Shown here: positions 18,446 through 27,546 of the stretch, in pieces
Position numbering within the stretch: position 1 is the stretch's first letter
Layout of the letters: every line of letters starts with the position of its first letter
Assembly: GCF_900055185.1 (NCBI RefSeq)
Contig: NZ_FIZX01000009.1
Coordinates: 1-64,000 of the forward strand
Direction: 5' to 3'
Origin: Grimontia celer
GTDB taxonomy: Bacteria; Pseudomonadota; Gammaproteobacteria; Enterobacterales; Vibrionaceae
DNA length: 64,000 nt
Made by a program: the position numbers and the translations under genes
Notes under the pieces: generated by a model
What the model was told of the DNA's origin: nothing
The model's input: the letters and a program-made list of their open reading frames with translations, nothing else
Databases searched by the model: none

Positions 18446-19873
18446 ATGAGCAAGGATAAAATTGACGTCAAAGACGTTACCCCCAAAGAGTTCAATCCTA
18501 AAACCCATAAAAACAGTGGCGATCGTTTCAACCCAGGCAACCGTATCTATGTGCGGGCGATGACTGGGGTATTCCAGAAGCTTCGCCAGAAAATGGGCTG
18601 GTTCTTTATGCTGTTGTTCGTGTTGACCCCATGGATCCCATATGGCGACCGCCAGGCGATCCTGATTGATATCGGCAAGCAACAGTTCAACTTCTTCGGC
18701 ACCACCCTTTGGCCTCAGGACCTGACCCTGCTCGCCACACTGTTTATGATTGCCGCCTTTGGCCTTTTCTTTATCACTACCTTTTTAGGGCGGGTCTGGT
18801 GTGGGTATCTCTGTCCACAAACGGTATGGACCTTTATCTACATCTGGTTTGAGGAAAAGCTTGAAGGTACGGCCAACAAGCGGAAGAAGCAGGACTCGCT
18901 GCCAATCACGAAAGAGTTATTCCTACGAAAAACAGCCAAACATATATGCTGGTTTGCCGTTGCACTCCTCACCGGCCTCACATTTGTTGGCTACTTCGTA
19001 CCTGTCAAAGAGCTCTTTATCGATTTCTTTACCTTCAGCAGCAGTTTCTGGGTCGCCTTCTGGGTGCTGTTTTTCAGTGTCTGTACTTACGGAAACGCAG
19101 GTTGGATGCGCTCAATCATGTGTATTCACATGTGTCCTTATGCACGCTTCCAATCCGCTATGTTCGACAAAGACACCTTCATCGTGGGTTACGACACCCA
19201 GCGCGGTGAAAAGCGCGGTCCACGTTCGCGCAAAGTCGATCCGAAAGAGAAAGGATTGGGCGATTGCATCGACTGTAACCTGTGTGTTCAGGTGTGTCCG
19301 ACAGGTATCGATATCCGTGATGGCCTGCAATATGAGTGCATCAACTGTGGTGCCTGTATTGATGCCTGTGACGAGACCATGAGCAAAATGAACTACGCCA
19401 AAGGCCTCATCAGCTACACCACGGAGCACAAACTCGAAGGTCATAAAGTCGATATCGTCAGACCTAAGCTGATTGGCTATGGGATTGTGATGGTAGCCAT
19501 GCTGGCACTGTTTGTGATGCTCTTCTCTGCCGTGCAACCAATGGGACTAGACGTTATCCGTGACCGCACACAGCTATTTAAGACCAATAGCGACGGCCTG
19601 ATTGAAAATACCTACACCCTGAAAATACTCAACAAGACTCAATCACCGGAAACCTACTCAATCACCGTGAAAGGGCTTGACGGGGTGGAATGGTATGGCA
19701 AGCAGGAAGTGACCCTGACCGCCGGTGAGATCTTCACCCTACCAATCAGCCTGGGGGTTGACCCTTATGAGCTGAGCGCGCCAGTGGCCAATATCACCTT
19801 CGTATTGGAACGCCAATCGGGGGACGATAAGAAGACCATAGAAACAGAAAGCCGCTTTATCAGTAAGATGTAG
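18446..19873 (+). CDS. ccoG: Cytochrome c oxidase accessory protein CcoG
   Basis: 475 residues, CcoG/RdxA/FixG family. N-terminal membrane segments carry GRVWCGYLCPQTVWTF. The centre has CIHMCPYARFQ. Two ferredoxin-type clusters follow: CIDCNLCVQVCPTG and CINCGACIDACD. The C-terminal part is a periplasmic Ig-like domain after a last membrane helix (about 340-365). CcoG is known to reduce Cu2+ for assembly of cbb3 oxidase; here ccoNOPQ is not adjacent. Monocistronic, bracketed by terminators. Confidence 0.94.
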   Translation: MSKDKIDVKDVTPKEFNPKTHKNSGDRFNPGNRIYVRAMTGVFQKLRQKMGWFFMLLFVLTPWIPYGDRQAILIDIGKQQFNFFGTTLWPQDLTLLATLFMIAAFGLFFITTFLGRVWCGYLCPQTVWTFIYIWFEEKLEGTANKRKKQDSLPITKELFLRKTAKHICWFAVALLTGLTFVGYFVPVKELFIDFFTFSSSFWVAFWVLFFSVCTYGNAGWMRSIMCIHMCPYARFQSAMFDKDTFIVGYDTQRGEKRGPRSRKVDPKEKGLGDCIDCNLCVQVCPTGIDIRDGLQYECINCGACIDACDETMSKMNYAKGLISYTTEHKLEGHKVDIVRPKLIGYGIVMVAMLALFVMLFSAVQPMGLDVIRDRTQLFKTNSDGLIENTYTLKILNKTQSPETYSITVKGLDGVEWYGKQEVTLTAGEIFTLPISLGVDPYELSAPVANITFVLERQSGDDKKTIETESRFISKM

Positions 19874-19885
19874 CGCACTTCTCCG

Positions 19886-19918
19886 AAAAAACGGACGCCA
19901 GCTGAGCGTCCGTTTTTT
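19886..19918 (+). terminator. Terminator after ccoG
   Basis: Long stem AAAAACGGACGC/GCGTCCGTTTTT with loop CAGCTGA and a T run. Confidence 0.9.
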
Positions 19919-19977
19919 ATCTTCGACAGCAAACTCTGCTACCATCACAACCCACACACCTTAACCTAGCCAACCCT

Positions 19978-20964
19978 ATGAGCGACGCCCAATTTAGCTA
20001 TGAACATCTCACGCCAGACACCTTACTCAATGCATTGGAGTCGGTTGGCATTCGCCCGGAATCAGGCCTTCTGGCATTGAACAGCTACGAAAACCGGGTC
20101 TATCAGTTTCAGGACGAAGAACGCCGTCGATTGGTGACCAAGTTTTACCGACCACAGCGCTGGAGCCGAGAGCAAATCCTCGAAGAGCACGCCTTTGCCG
20201 ATGATCTCGAGCAGGCTGAAATTCCAGTCGCCGCACCAATGAAAATCGACGGAGAAACTCTGTTCAACTTCGAAGGCTACCAGTTTGCGGTTTTCCCAAG
20301 TGTCGGTGGCCGAACGTTCGAAGTGGACAACTGGGACCAGCTTGAAATGGTGGGCCGCTTTTTAGGTCGTATCCACAAAGTCGGCGCCAGTAAGCCCTTT
20401 GTGCACCGTCCGACCATTGGTCTGGATGAATACCTCTTCGCGCCGCGTAAAGCGCTGGAAAATTCAAGCTTCATCCCAATACATCTCGAAAATGCCTTTT
20501 TTGCTGATCTTGACCGTCTAATCAGCGTATTAAAGGAGCGCTGGAACCCCAATATGAACACCCTGCGTTTGCACGGTGACTGTCACCCCAGCAACATTCT
20601 CTGGCGCGATGGCCCTATGTTTGTGGACTTGGATGATGCAAGGAACGGCCCTGCCATTCAGGATATCTGGATGCTGCTCAACGGTGACCGACACGACCAG
20701 CTCGCTCAGCTGGATACGATTTCCGAGGCATATTCAGAATTTCACGATTTTCCCGCCAATGAGTTGCAACTAATTGAACCATTACGCGGTCTGAGAATGG
20801 TGCATTACATGGCATGGCTGGCAAAACGCTGGGAAGATCCGGCATTTCCGCGTGCATTCCCATGGTTTGCTGAGGCAAAATACTGGGAAAATCAGGTACT
20901 CGCCTTTAAAGAACAATTGGCCGCCCTTGAAGAACCACCGCTCACACTGGCTCCTCAATGGTAA
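19978..20964 (+). CDS. srkA: Stress response kinase SrkA (YihE)
   Basis: 328 residues, same size as E. coli SrkA, an aminoglycoside-phosphotransferase/choline-kinase fold Ser/Thr kinase. Visible: LVTKFYRPQRWS (ATP lysine), catalytic loop LHGDCHPSNILW and metal site FVDLDDARNGPAIQD. In E. coli it counteracts MazEF-dependent death and envelope stress and is under Cpx control with dsbA. Here dsbA follows after 35 bases. I found no convincing CpxR box in the 60-base upstream gap. Confidence 0.95.
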   Translation: MSDAQFSYEHLTPDTLLNALESVGIRPESGLLALNSYENRVYQFQDEERRRLVTKFYRPQRWSREQILEEHAFADDLEQAEIPVAAPMKIDGETLFNFEGYQFAVFPSVGGRTFEVDNWDQLEMVGRFLGRIHKVGASKPFVHRPTIGLDEYLFAPRKALENSSFIPIHLENAFFADLDRLISVLKERWNPNMNTLRLHGDCHPSNILWRDGPMFVDLDDARNGPAIQDIWMLLNGDRHDQLAQLDTISEAYSEFHDFPANELQLIEPLRGLRMVHYMAWLAKRWEDPAFPRAFPWFAEAKYWENQVLAFKEQLAALEEPPLTLAPQW

Positions 20965-20999
20965 GCAGCCATGAATAACACTCAGGGAGAAAAGACGTT

Positions 21000-21602
21000 A
21001 TGTTGAAAAAAATGTTGGCTGTAGCTGCAGCGGCAATGTTGGCTTTTTCGGCGCAGGCAGCGCGCTTCAACGCAGGGGAAGACTATCAGGTACTCGACCT
21101 GCCAAAGAGCGACACACCGAGTGTGGTTGAGTTTTTCTCGTTCTATTGCCCACACTGCTTTAAAAGCGAACCGCTGATGCAAGAGCTGAAGAAGAACATT
21201 CCAGATAATGCTAACTTCACCAAGAACCATGTGTCATTCATGGGTGGTAATATGGGTAAAGCTCTGAGCAAAGCCTATGCAACCGCAGTGATGCTGGATG
21301 TAGAAGACAAGATGGTGCCGGTGATTTTTAACCGTATTCACCTGATGCAAAAGCCACCACGCAATGAAGAAGAACTGCGCCAGATGTTTATCGATGAAGG
21401 TGTAGACGCTGAGAAGTTTGACGGCACTTTCAACAGCTTTGCAGCAAATGGTATGGCAAACCGCTTCGATAAAGCCTTCCAGGACTCTGGTCTTCGTGGC
21501 GTGCCTGCACTGATTGTGAACGGCAAATACCACGTGACACCAAAAACCGTGAAGACCAAAGAAGATTACTTCGCACTGGTTAACTTCCTGCTGACCCAGT
21601 AA
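21000..21602 (+). CDS. dsbA: Thiol:disulfide interchange protein DsbA
   Basis: 200 residues. Signal peptide [20 protein letters not shown], cleaved before ARFNAG. The thioredoxin-fold active site is FYCPHC (about residue 49) and the cis-proline is in [12 protein letters not shown]. Periplasmic oxidase that puts disulfides into secreted proteins, reoxidised by DsbB (not in window). GGGAG upstream of the ATG. Downstream of srkA. Confidence 0.97.
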   Translation: MLKKMLAVAAAAMLAFSAQAARFNAGEDYQVLDLPKSDTPSVVEFFSFYCPHCFKSEPLMQELKKNIPDNANFTKNHVSFMGGNMGKALSKAYATAVMLDVEDKMVPVIFNRIHLMQKPPRNEEELRQMFIDEGVDAEKFDGTFNSFAANGMANRFDKAFQDSGLRGVPALIVNGKYHVTPKTVKTKEDYFALVNFLLTQ

Positions 21603-21620
21603 GAGAACCAAACAGCATGA

Positions 21621-21646
21621 AAAAAGGGCCATCAGGCCCTTTTTTG
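21621..21646. terminator. Bidirectional terminator between dsbA and yihG
   Basis: AAAAAAGGGCC/GGCCCTTTTTT with loop ATCA. A and T runs on both sides serve the two convergent genes. Confidence 0.9.
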
Positions 21647-21657
21647 TTATCTGTGAT

Positions 21658-22572
21658 TTAAACCGCCGTTTTCTCTCGCTCGACGATATCCACGTCTGGC
21701 TGCGTGTGGCCATAAATACCATCCAGCCTGCTGTCTTTAGCTTCCCAAACGTCATTAAGCCACTGATGGAAACGGCGCTTGAACACTTTGTCGTTGAAGT
21801 AATCGCCTTTGACATTTTCATCAACGGGCAGTGTGTCGATGCGCACCACAATCTTTTTCATCTTCCCGCTGAGCAGATCTCTAAAGGGCAAATGGCGGTT
21901 ATCCGGATACGCCACTGTCACATTGATAATGGCATCAAACTGATCGCCCATTGCACCCAAGGTGTAAGCAATGCCACCAGTTTTAGGAGGTAGCAGGTTG
22001 TTATACGGCGATCGCGTCTGCTGCTTTTTTTCATCGGTGAAGCGGGTGCCTTCAACAAAATTGACCACAGTGGTAGGGGTGTGGCGAAAGCGCTCGCAAG
22101 ATTTTCGTGTAGTGTCCAGATCGCTGCCACGCTTCTCTGGATGTTTTAACAGGTACTGGCGCGAATAGCGTTTCATGAATGGCATATCCACTGCCCAACA
22201 AGCCATGCCAAGAAACGGGACGTATAAAAGTTGCTGCTTTAAGAAGAACTTCGCCATCGGAATACGGTTTCGGAATACCGAAAAAATCACAACGATGTCA
22301 GTCCAACTGAGGTGGTTACAGATAAGCAGATACCAACCGTCTTTTCTCAGATTCTCACCACCCTGAATATCCCATTCCACATCGGAGGTCAGGTTCAGAA
22401 GCTTCTGGTTTACCGTTGCCCATGCCCACATCATCCCATTGCAAAGGCGTGTAACCCCTCTTTGCAAAACCGGAATGGGTAACAACATTTTGATCAGGGC
22501 AAAACAGCAGATCAGCACTGACCAAAACGCAGTATTCAAGCAGACCAGAAATGAGTTCAGATAAAGTAACAA
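21658..22572 (-). CDS. yihG: Probable membrane acyltransferase YihG (PlsC type)
   Basis: 304 residues from a TTG start. N-terminal hydrophobic segments (about 1-50) anchor it in the inner membrane. The catalytic HxxxxD box reads NHLSWTD (about 104) and the glycerol-phosphate-binding motif FVEGTRF (about 165). Close to E. coli YihG, including the segments FLKQQLLYVPFLGMACWAVD and PFMKRYSRQYLL. YihG acts as a 1-acylglycerol-3-phosphate acyltransferase or related lysophospholipid acyltransferase in E. coli; exact acceptor is uncertain here. Convergent with dsbA. Confidence 0.9.
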   Translation of the reverse strand: MLLYLNSFLVCLNTAFWSVLICCFALIKMLLPIPVLQRGVTRLCNGMMWAWATVNQKLLNLTSDVEWDIQGGENLRKDGWYLLICNHLSWTDIVVIFSVFRNRIPMAKFFLKQQLLYVPFLGMACWAVDMPFMKRYSRQYLLKHPEKRGSDLDTTRKSCERFRHTPTTVVNFVEGTRFTDEKKQQTRSPYNNLLPPKTGGIAYTLGAMGDQFDAIINVTVAYPDNRHLPFRDLLSGKMKKIVVRIDTLPVDENVKGDYFNDKVFKRRFHQWLNDVWEAKDSRLDGIYGHTQPDVDIVEREKTAV

Positions 22573-22691
22573 TGTCTCAATCTCGCGGTATATTCACTGA
22601 GTTGTCATCCAAAGGTCATAATACGACGCAGAAATAAAAAACACCATTCAGTTACAAGTGGTCACATCAGTCTGCGCTTACCTTGAACACA

Positions 22692-24218
22692 CTAACTTGC
22701 CAGTGCCGTCAGCTGTTTAAGAAGCCTGTCCATCGAACGGTAACCCAATGCTTCAGCCAAATGCCCCCTTTGAATATTCGCCTCACCAGACAAATCCGCA
22801 ATGGTACGTGCCACTTTGATAATCCGGTGATATGCGCGGATAGAAAGTCCCAGCCGATGCAACGCCGTTTCCAGAAAGTCCGCATCCGCTTTATCTAGCG
22901 GGCAATAAGTTTCAATCTCCCGACTCGACAGTAGGCTGTTCACCTTGCCCGACCGTGCGAGCATCACAGCTCTTGCCCTTTCTACCCGCGCTTTAATCAC
23001 TTCCGTCGGCTCGCCGCGATCACCACCTTCAGTTAACGTACCTCGAGGCAAAGCTGGGATTTCAATCGAGAGGTCAAACCTATCCAGGAAAGGACCTGAT
23101 AAGCGGTTGAGATAACGAAGCGTCGCCTGTGGATTGGATCGCGCCAACTGGCCTTCATAGTGTCCGGTCGGACTGGGGTTAAGTGCGCCGATAAGCTGGA
23201 ATCGGGCTGGAAAGCAGGTTTTACCGTTGGCGCGGGAAATCACGACTTCACCGGATTCAAGAGGTTCACGCAAAGAATCCAATACTTTTCGTTCGAACTC
23301 GGGCATCTCATCAAGAAAGAGCAAGCCGTTGTGTGCCAGAGAGATCTCGCCCGGTTTTGGTGTACTGCCACCACCCACCAATGCTGCCATTGAGCTGGAG
23401 TGGTGGGGCGTGCGAAAAGGCCGTTTGCGCCAGTTACCTTCGTGAAGTGGTTTTTCCGTCAGGGAAGTGATCGCCGCGGTTTCGAGCGCTTCTTTGTCAC
23501 TCATTGGCGGTAACAGATCAGCCATACGTGATGCCAGCATGGTTTTTCCGGTTCCAGGCGGGCCAAGAAAAAGTAAATTGTGCGAACCTGCAGCTGCAAT
23601 CTCCAGCGCCCGTTTTCCCTGCTGCTGGCCGATAATGTCCTGCATACAACGCCCAGCGGTATTTGGCGTTACTTCGTCATCTTCAGGCTCTTTCAGGATC
23701 AGGCTGCCCTGTCCGCTTAAGTGACGGCAAACGGAAATCAGATCCGGCGCAGACACATGAATATCCCGACCCACCAGCGCCACCTGACCACCATTTTCAT
23801 CTGGCACCACCAAACTTCTCTTCGCTTCTCGGCATGCAACGGCAGCAGGCAAAGTGCCTTTTACTGCGCGTAGCTGGCCGGAAAGAGCCAGCTCTCCCGC
23901 AAATTCATGGCTCTCGAGCTTGTTCATTGGAATTTGCCCAGAAGCCGCCAAAATACCGAGAGCGATGGGTAAATCAAAGCGCCCCCCTTCTTTGGGTAAA
24001 TCCGCAGGGGCGAGGTTAACCGTGATGCGTCTTGCCGGAAACTCAAAGCCCGAATTCACAATGGCGCTTCGCACCCTGTCGCGGGCTTCCTTGACCGTGG
24101 TTTCGGCAAGGCCGACCAAACCAAAAGCTGGTAATCCATTGCTGATATGGACTTCGACGGTCACCTGTGGCGCTTCGACGCCAACACAGGCGCGACTTTG
24201 AATAATGGCAAGATTCAT
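22692..24218 (-). CDS. comM: ComM (YifB) Mg-chelatase-like AAA+ helicase
   Basis: 508 residues. An N-terminal Lon-protease-like domain without a catalytic dyad is followed by a linker and an AAA+ core with GPPGTGKTMLASR (Walker A, about 220) and LLFLDEMPEF (Walker B), then a C-terminal lid ending RSMDRLL. In Vibrio cholerae and relatives ComM is a hexameric helicase that drives branch migration in natural transformation, acting with DprA. Divergent from ilvGMEDA. The 119-base gap to yihG holds no other gene. Confidence 0.96.
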   Translation of the reverse strand: MNLAIIQSRACVGVEAPQVTVEVHISNGLPAFGLVGLAETTVKEARDRVRSAIVNSGFEFPARRITVNLAPADLPKEGGRFDLPIALGILAASGQIPMNKLESHEFAGELALSGQLRAVKGTLPAAVACREAKRSLVVPDENGGQVALVGRDIHVSAPDLISVCRHLSGQGSLILKEPEDDEVTPNTAGRCMQDIIGQQQGKRALEIAAAGSHNLLFLGPPGTGKTMLASRMADLLPPMSDKEALETAAITSLTEKPLHEGNWRKRPFRTPHHSSSMAALVGGGSTPKPGEISLAHNGLLFLDEMPEFERKVLDSLREPLESGEVVISRANGKTCFPARFQLIGALNPSPTGHYEGQLARSNPQATLRYLNRLSGPFLDRFDLSIEIPALPRGTLTEGGDRGEPTEVIKARVERARAVMLARSGKVNSLLSSREIETYCPLDKADADFLETALHRLGLSIRAYHRIIKVARTIADLSGEANIQRGHLAEALGYRSMDRLLKQLTALAS

Positions 24219-24430
24219 AGGATATAATCAGTAACTATTTAACTATCAATAGGTTATTTGCATAAACTATTAGTATTACTGCATTACGAAGCGGAAATTG
24301 GAAATTCCGGCCACTTTTTGCTTGTCATGCGACAGAAGTCTGTGATACCACTATGAGCAGACAACATCTGTGCAAACAAACGTTGACATAAACATACAGC
24401 GCCGACACAAACGGTGCTTGAAGAGACAAA

Positions 24431-24517
24431 ATGAATCATCTATCTCGCGCCCTAGTCATTATTATTTCAATTATCGTGGTGGTACTACCGCGAGGGGCAG
24501 CGACGGCTAGAACATAG
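24431..24517 (+). CDS. ilvL: ilv operon leader peptide
   Basis: 28 codons: ATG 24431 to TAG 24515-24517. Translation is [12 protein letters not shown], then SIIVVVLP, then RGAATART: five Ile, four Val and three Leu, nearly all between residues 4 and 19. This is the attenuation-control region of the ilvGMEDA operon. It resembles E. coli IlvL in layout (short start, control run of I/V/L, then P-x-GAA). Stalling for lack of any of the three charged tRNAs should favour the antiterminator. A TTGACA (24383-24388) upstream is a possible -35 but has no good -10. The rest of the 24219-24430 gap shows no gene. Confidence 0.9.
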   Translation: MNHLSRALVIIISIIVVVLPRGAATART

Positions 24518-24534
24518 CAAACAAACATCGCAAC

Positions 24535-24568
24535 AGCCCCCGCATCGAAAGGTCCGGGGGCTTTTTTC
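24535..24568 (+). terminator. Attenuator terminator of ilvGMEDA
   Basis: AGCCCCCG (24535-24542) pairs with CGGGGGCT (24555-24562), followed by six T. It begins 17 bases after the leader stop and about 105 bases before ilvG, as required for attenuation. Confidence 0.9.
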
Positions 24569-24674
24569 ACATTTGGACGTGCGGTTGCAAGACGCAAAAA
24601 GGAAAACGCGGTATGGGACCATCTCAGGAAGCAGAGCAAATAACCTCCCTCACAGGATTTTACGGGAGGCCACA

Positions 24675-26321
24675 ATGACAGGTGCACAACTGGTAGTTGA
24701 AGCCTTACGAAAACAAGGCGTAACAACACTCTTTGGTTATCCGGGCGGTGCGATCATGCCCGTATATGATGCCCTTTATGACGGCGGCGTTGATCACGTC
24801 CTTTGCCGTCACGAGCAAGGCGCAGCCATGGCCGCTATCGGTTATGCGAGATCAACGGGTGGTGTTGGTGTGTGTCTTGCTACGTCTGGCCCTGGTGCGA
24901 CCAACCTTATCACGGGTCTCGCGGATGCCATGATGGACTCAGTGCCCATCGTCGCTATCACAGGTCAGGTTGCCAGCCCACTTATCGGCACCGATGCCTT
25001 TCAGGAAGTTGATGTTCTCGGTCTTTCCCTTGCCTGCACCAAACACAGTTTTCTGGTGACCGATACATCTAAACTCGCTTCCACACTGGCAGAAGCTTTT
25101 GTGGTTGCTAAAGAAGGGCGCCCAGGCCCCGTGCTGGTAGATATCGCCAAAGACGTGCAGCTTGCCCAAATCGAAGAGGCATTTTCGGCTATCGTGCATC
25201 AGCCAGCGTCGCCTCAAGTATCTGAAGCCTCGCTGCAAGAAGCCAATGCTCTGATCGCAGAAGCCAAGCAACCAATGGTGTATGTCGGTGGCGGCGTACA
25301 GCTGGCCCATGCGACAGACACCCTTCGTCAGTTTTTGAATCACAGTCAAATCCCAGCCACCAGCACCTTGAAAGGGCTTGGCTCGGTCGACAAAGATTAT
25401 CCCTACTATCTCGGCATGCTCGGTATGCATGGCACCAAAGCGGCTAACCTCGCAGTGCAGAAGTCTGATTTATTGATTGCCATTGGTGCGCGCTTTGACG
25501 ATCGCGTTACTGGCAAGCTGGATACCTTCGCGCCTAACGCTAAAGTCGTTCACATTGATATCGACGCCGCTGAATTCGACAAACTGCGCCGCGCCAATGT
25601 AGCACTTCGCGGTGAGCTAAATACCGTGTTGCCGCAGTTGGGCGAGCCATCAGATATCCAAGCATGGCAAGACAGCGTGCTGACCATGAAAAAGGACTTC
25701 GGCTGGCGTTATGACCACCCGGGCGATCCAATTTTTGCGCCCCTGCTCCTTAAACAGCTTTCTGACATGATGCCGGACTCCACCGTCGTCGCCACCGATG
25801 TTGGCCAACACCAAATGTGGGTGGCGCAGCACGTTGAGCCACGTCGCCCGGAAAACCTGTTAACCTCCGCAGGTCTTGGCACCATGGGCTTTGGTTTACC
25901 TGCTGCTATGGGCGCCAAAATGGCCCGTCCTGATGATGAAGTTGTATTAGTTTCTGGAGATGGTTCATTTATGATGAACATTCAGGAGCTTGGTACCCTG
26001 AAACGCCGTAATATTCCGGTTAAGATGGTGCTGCTGGATAATCAGCGATTAGGTATGGTGCGTCAATGGCAACAGCTTTTCTTTGAAGAGCGCTACAGCG
26101 AAACCAACTTATCGGATAACCCTGACTTCGTCACACTGGCTTCAGCCTTTAATATCCCAGGGAAGACCATTACCCGTAAAGACGAAGTCATCCCTGCTCT
26201 GCAGGAGTTACTGGCAAGTGACAAAGCCTACCTGCTGCATGTTGCTATCTCAGAGGAAGAGAATGTATGGCCACTGGTTCCACCCGGTGCCGCTAACCAG
26301 GATATGTTGGAGCGCACATGA
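24675..26321 (+). CDS. ilvG: Acetolactate synthase II large subunit
   Basis: 548 residues from ATG 24675, with GGGAGG six bases upstream; the frame is open 34 codons further up but that part overlaps the attenuator. ThDP enzyme condensing pyruvate with pyruvate or 2-oxobutyrate. Catalytic glutamate lies in [15 protein letters not shown] (about 47). The ThDP-Mg motif is [14 protein letters not shown]...NQRLG (about 425-455). FAD-binding middle domain is present ([12 protein letters not shown]). The frame is intact, unlike the frameshifted ilvG of E. coli K-12. Overlaps ilvM by four bases (ATGA). Confidence 0.97.
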   Translation: MTGAQLVVEALRKQGVTTLFGYPGGAIMPVYDALYDGGVDHVLCRHEQGAAMAAIGYARSTGGVGVCLATSGPGATNLITGLADAMMDSVPIVAITGQVASPLIGTDAFQEVDVLGLSLACTKHSFLVTDTSKLASTLAEAFVVAKEGRPGPVLVDIAKDVQLAQIEEAFSAIVHQPASPQVSEASLQEANALIAEAKQPMVYVGGGVQLAHATDTLRQFLNHSQIPATSTLKGLGSVDKDYPYYLGMLGMHGTKAANLAVQKSDLLIAIGARFDDRVTGKLDTFAPNAKVVHIDIDAAEFDKLRRANVALRGELNTVLPQLGEPSDIQAWQDSVLTMKKDFGWRYDHPGDPIFAPLLLKQLSDMMPDSTVVATDVGQHQMWVAQHVEPRRPENLLTSAGLGTMGFGLPAAMGAKMARPDDEVVLVSGDGSFMMNIQELGTLKRRNIPVKMVLLDNQRLGMVRQWQQLFFEERYSETNLSDNPDFVTLASAFNIPGKTITRKDEVIPALQELLASDKAYLLHVAISEEENVWPLVPPGAANQDMLERT

Positions 26322-26566
26322 GCCAATCACACACCCTGTTAATCAATGCAGACGACCAACCAGAATTGCTGGAACGTCTGCTGCGCATTGTCCGTCACCG
26401 TGGATTCCGCCTGACGAGCCTAGATATGCATCATACCGATGACACCAATGCGGTTGAAATTACCCTGCAAGTGAAGAGCGATCGTCCTATCGCCAATCTT
26501 CAGAGCCAGTTAGACAAATTATGGGATGTCTCACGCGTACGTCTGCTCCCGCTAGAACAACAGTAA
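26318..26566 (+). CDS. ilvM: Acetolactate synthase II small subunit
   Basis: 82 residues, the short IlvM-type regulatory subunit with a single ACT-like domain ([20 protein letters not shown], then [10 protein letters not shown]). Stabilises and activates IlvG; isozyme II of enterics is valine-insensitive, which is inferred here. Coupled to ilvG by ATGA overlap. Confidence 0.93.
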   Translation: MSQSHTLLINADDQPELLERLLRIVRHRGFRLTSLDMHHTDDTNAVEITLQVKSDRPIANLQSQLDKLWDVSRVRLLPLEQQ

Positions 26567-26588
26567 TGCGTTATAAGGATTAATAAGA

Positions 26589-27524
26589 ATGGCAAACACA
26601 GCGGATTATATCTGGTCAAACGGCGAACTGATTCCATGGCAAGACGCCACGGTTCACGTACTGACCCACGCCATGCATTATGGCACTTCGGTTTTTGAAG
26701 GGATTCGTTGCTACGACACCCCGAATGGCCCGGTCGTCTTCCGTCATCGCGAACACATGCAACGTCTGAAAGACAGCGCAAAAATCTACCGCTTCCCTAT
26801 CCCGTACTCAGTCGAGGAACTGATGGAAGCGTGCCGCGAAACACTGCGCGCCAATAACCTGAATTCTGCGTACATCCGTCCACTGGGTTTTGTTGGTAAC
26901 GTTGGTCTGGGCGTTTGTCCGCCGCCAGACACCAAAATGGACCTTATCATTGCTGCCTTCAGCTGGGGCACTTACCTCGGCGAAGATGCCCTGGCAAATG
27001 GTGTCGATGCCATGATTTCAAGCTGGAATCGTGCAGCACCAAACACTATCCCAACCGCAGCTAAAGCAGGGGGTAACTACCTGTCGAGTCTGTTAGTCGG
27101 TGGCGAAGCCCGTCGTCATGGCTACGCTGAGGGTATCGCCTTGAGTGTGGATGGTTATCTGTCAGAAGGTGCCGGTGAGAACCTGTTCGTGATAAAAAAT
27201 GGCGTGATTTCAACACCTCCTGCGACCAGCGCAATCCTTCCGGGCATCACCCGCGACTCCATCATGACCATCGCCAAAGACATGGGTTATGAAGTGCGTG
27301 AAGAGAACATCGCGCGTGAAGCACTCTATCTGGCAGATGAAGTCTTCATGACGGGTACAGCGGCGGAAATCGTACCGGTTCGCAGTGTTGACCAAATTAC
27401 TGTGGGTGAAGGCAAACGCGGCCCAGTCACAGAGAAAGTACAAACCGCCTTCTTTGGCCTATTCAACGGTCAAACAGAAGACAAATGGGGATGGCTGGAT
27501 CCGGTCTCTCCGGACGCCAAATAA
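26589..27524 (+). CDS. ilvE: Branched-chain amino acid aminotransferase
   Basis: 311 residues, fold-type IV PLP enzyme. Last step for Ile, Val and Leu. PLP lysine is in TAAKAGGNYLSSLL (about 160). Also visible: HVLTHAMHYGTSVFEGIR, YIRPLGFVGNVGLGV, LSEGAGENLFVIKNG and FMTGTAAEIVPVRSVD. AAGGATTAATAAG ribosome site before ATG. Third gene of the ilv operon. Confidence 0.97.
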   Translation: MANTADYIWSNGELIPWQDATVHVLTHAMHYGTSVFEGIRCYDTPNGPVVFRHREHMQRLKDSAKIYRFPIPYSVEELMEACRETLRANNLNSAYIRPLGFVGNVGLGVCPPPDTKMDLIIAAFSWGTYLGEDALANGVDAMISSWNRAAPNTIPTAAKAGGNYLSSLLVGGEARRHGYAEGIALSVDGYLSEGAGENLFVIKNGVISTPPATSAILPGITRDSIMTIAKDMGYEVREENIAREALYLADEVFMTGTAAEIVPVRSVDQITVGEGKRGPVTEKVQTAFFGLFNGQTEDKWGWLDPVSPDAK

Positions 27525-27546
27525 GTAGTTTTAGAGGAATAAGGAA

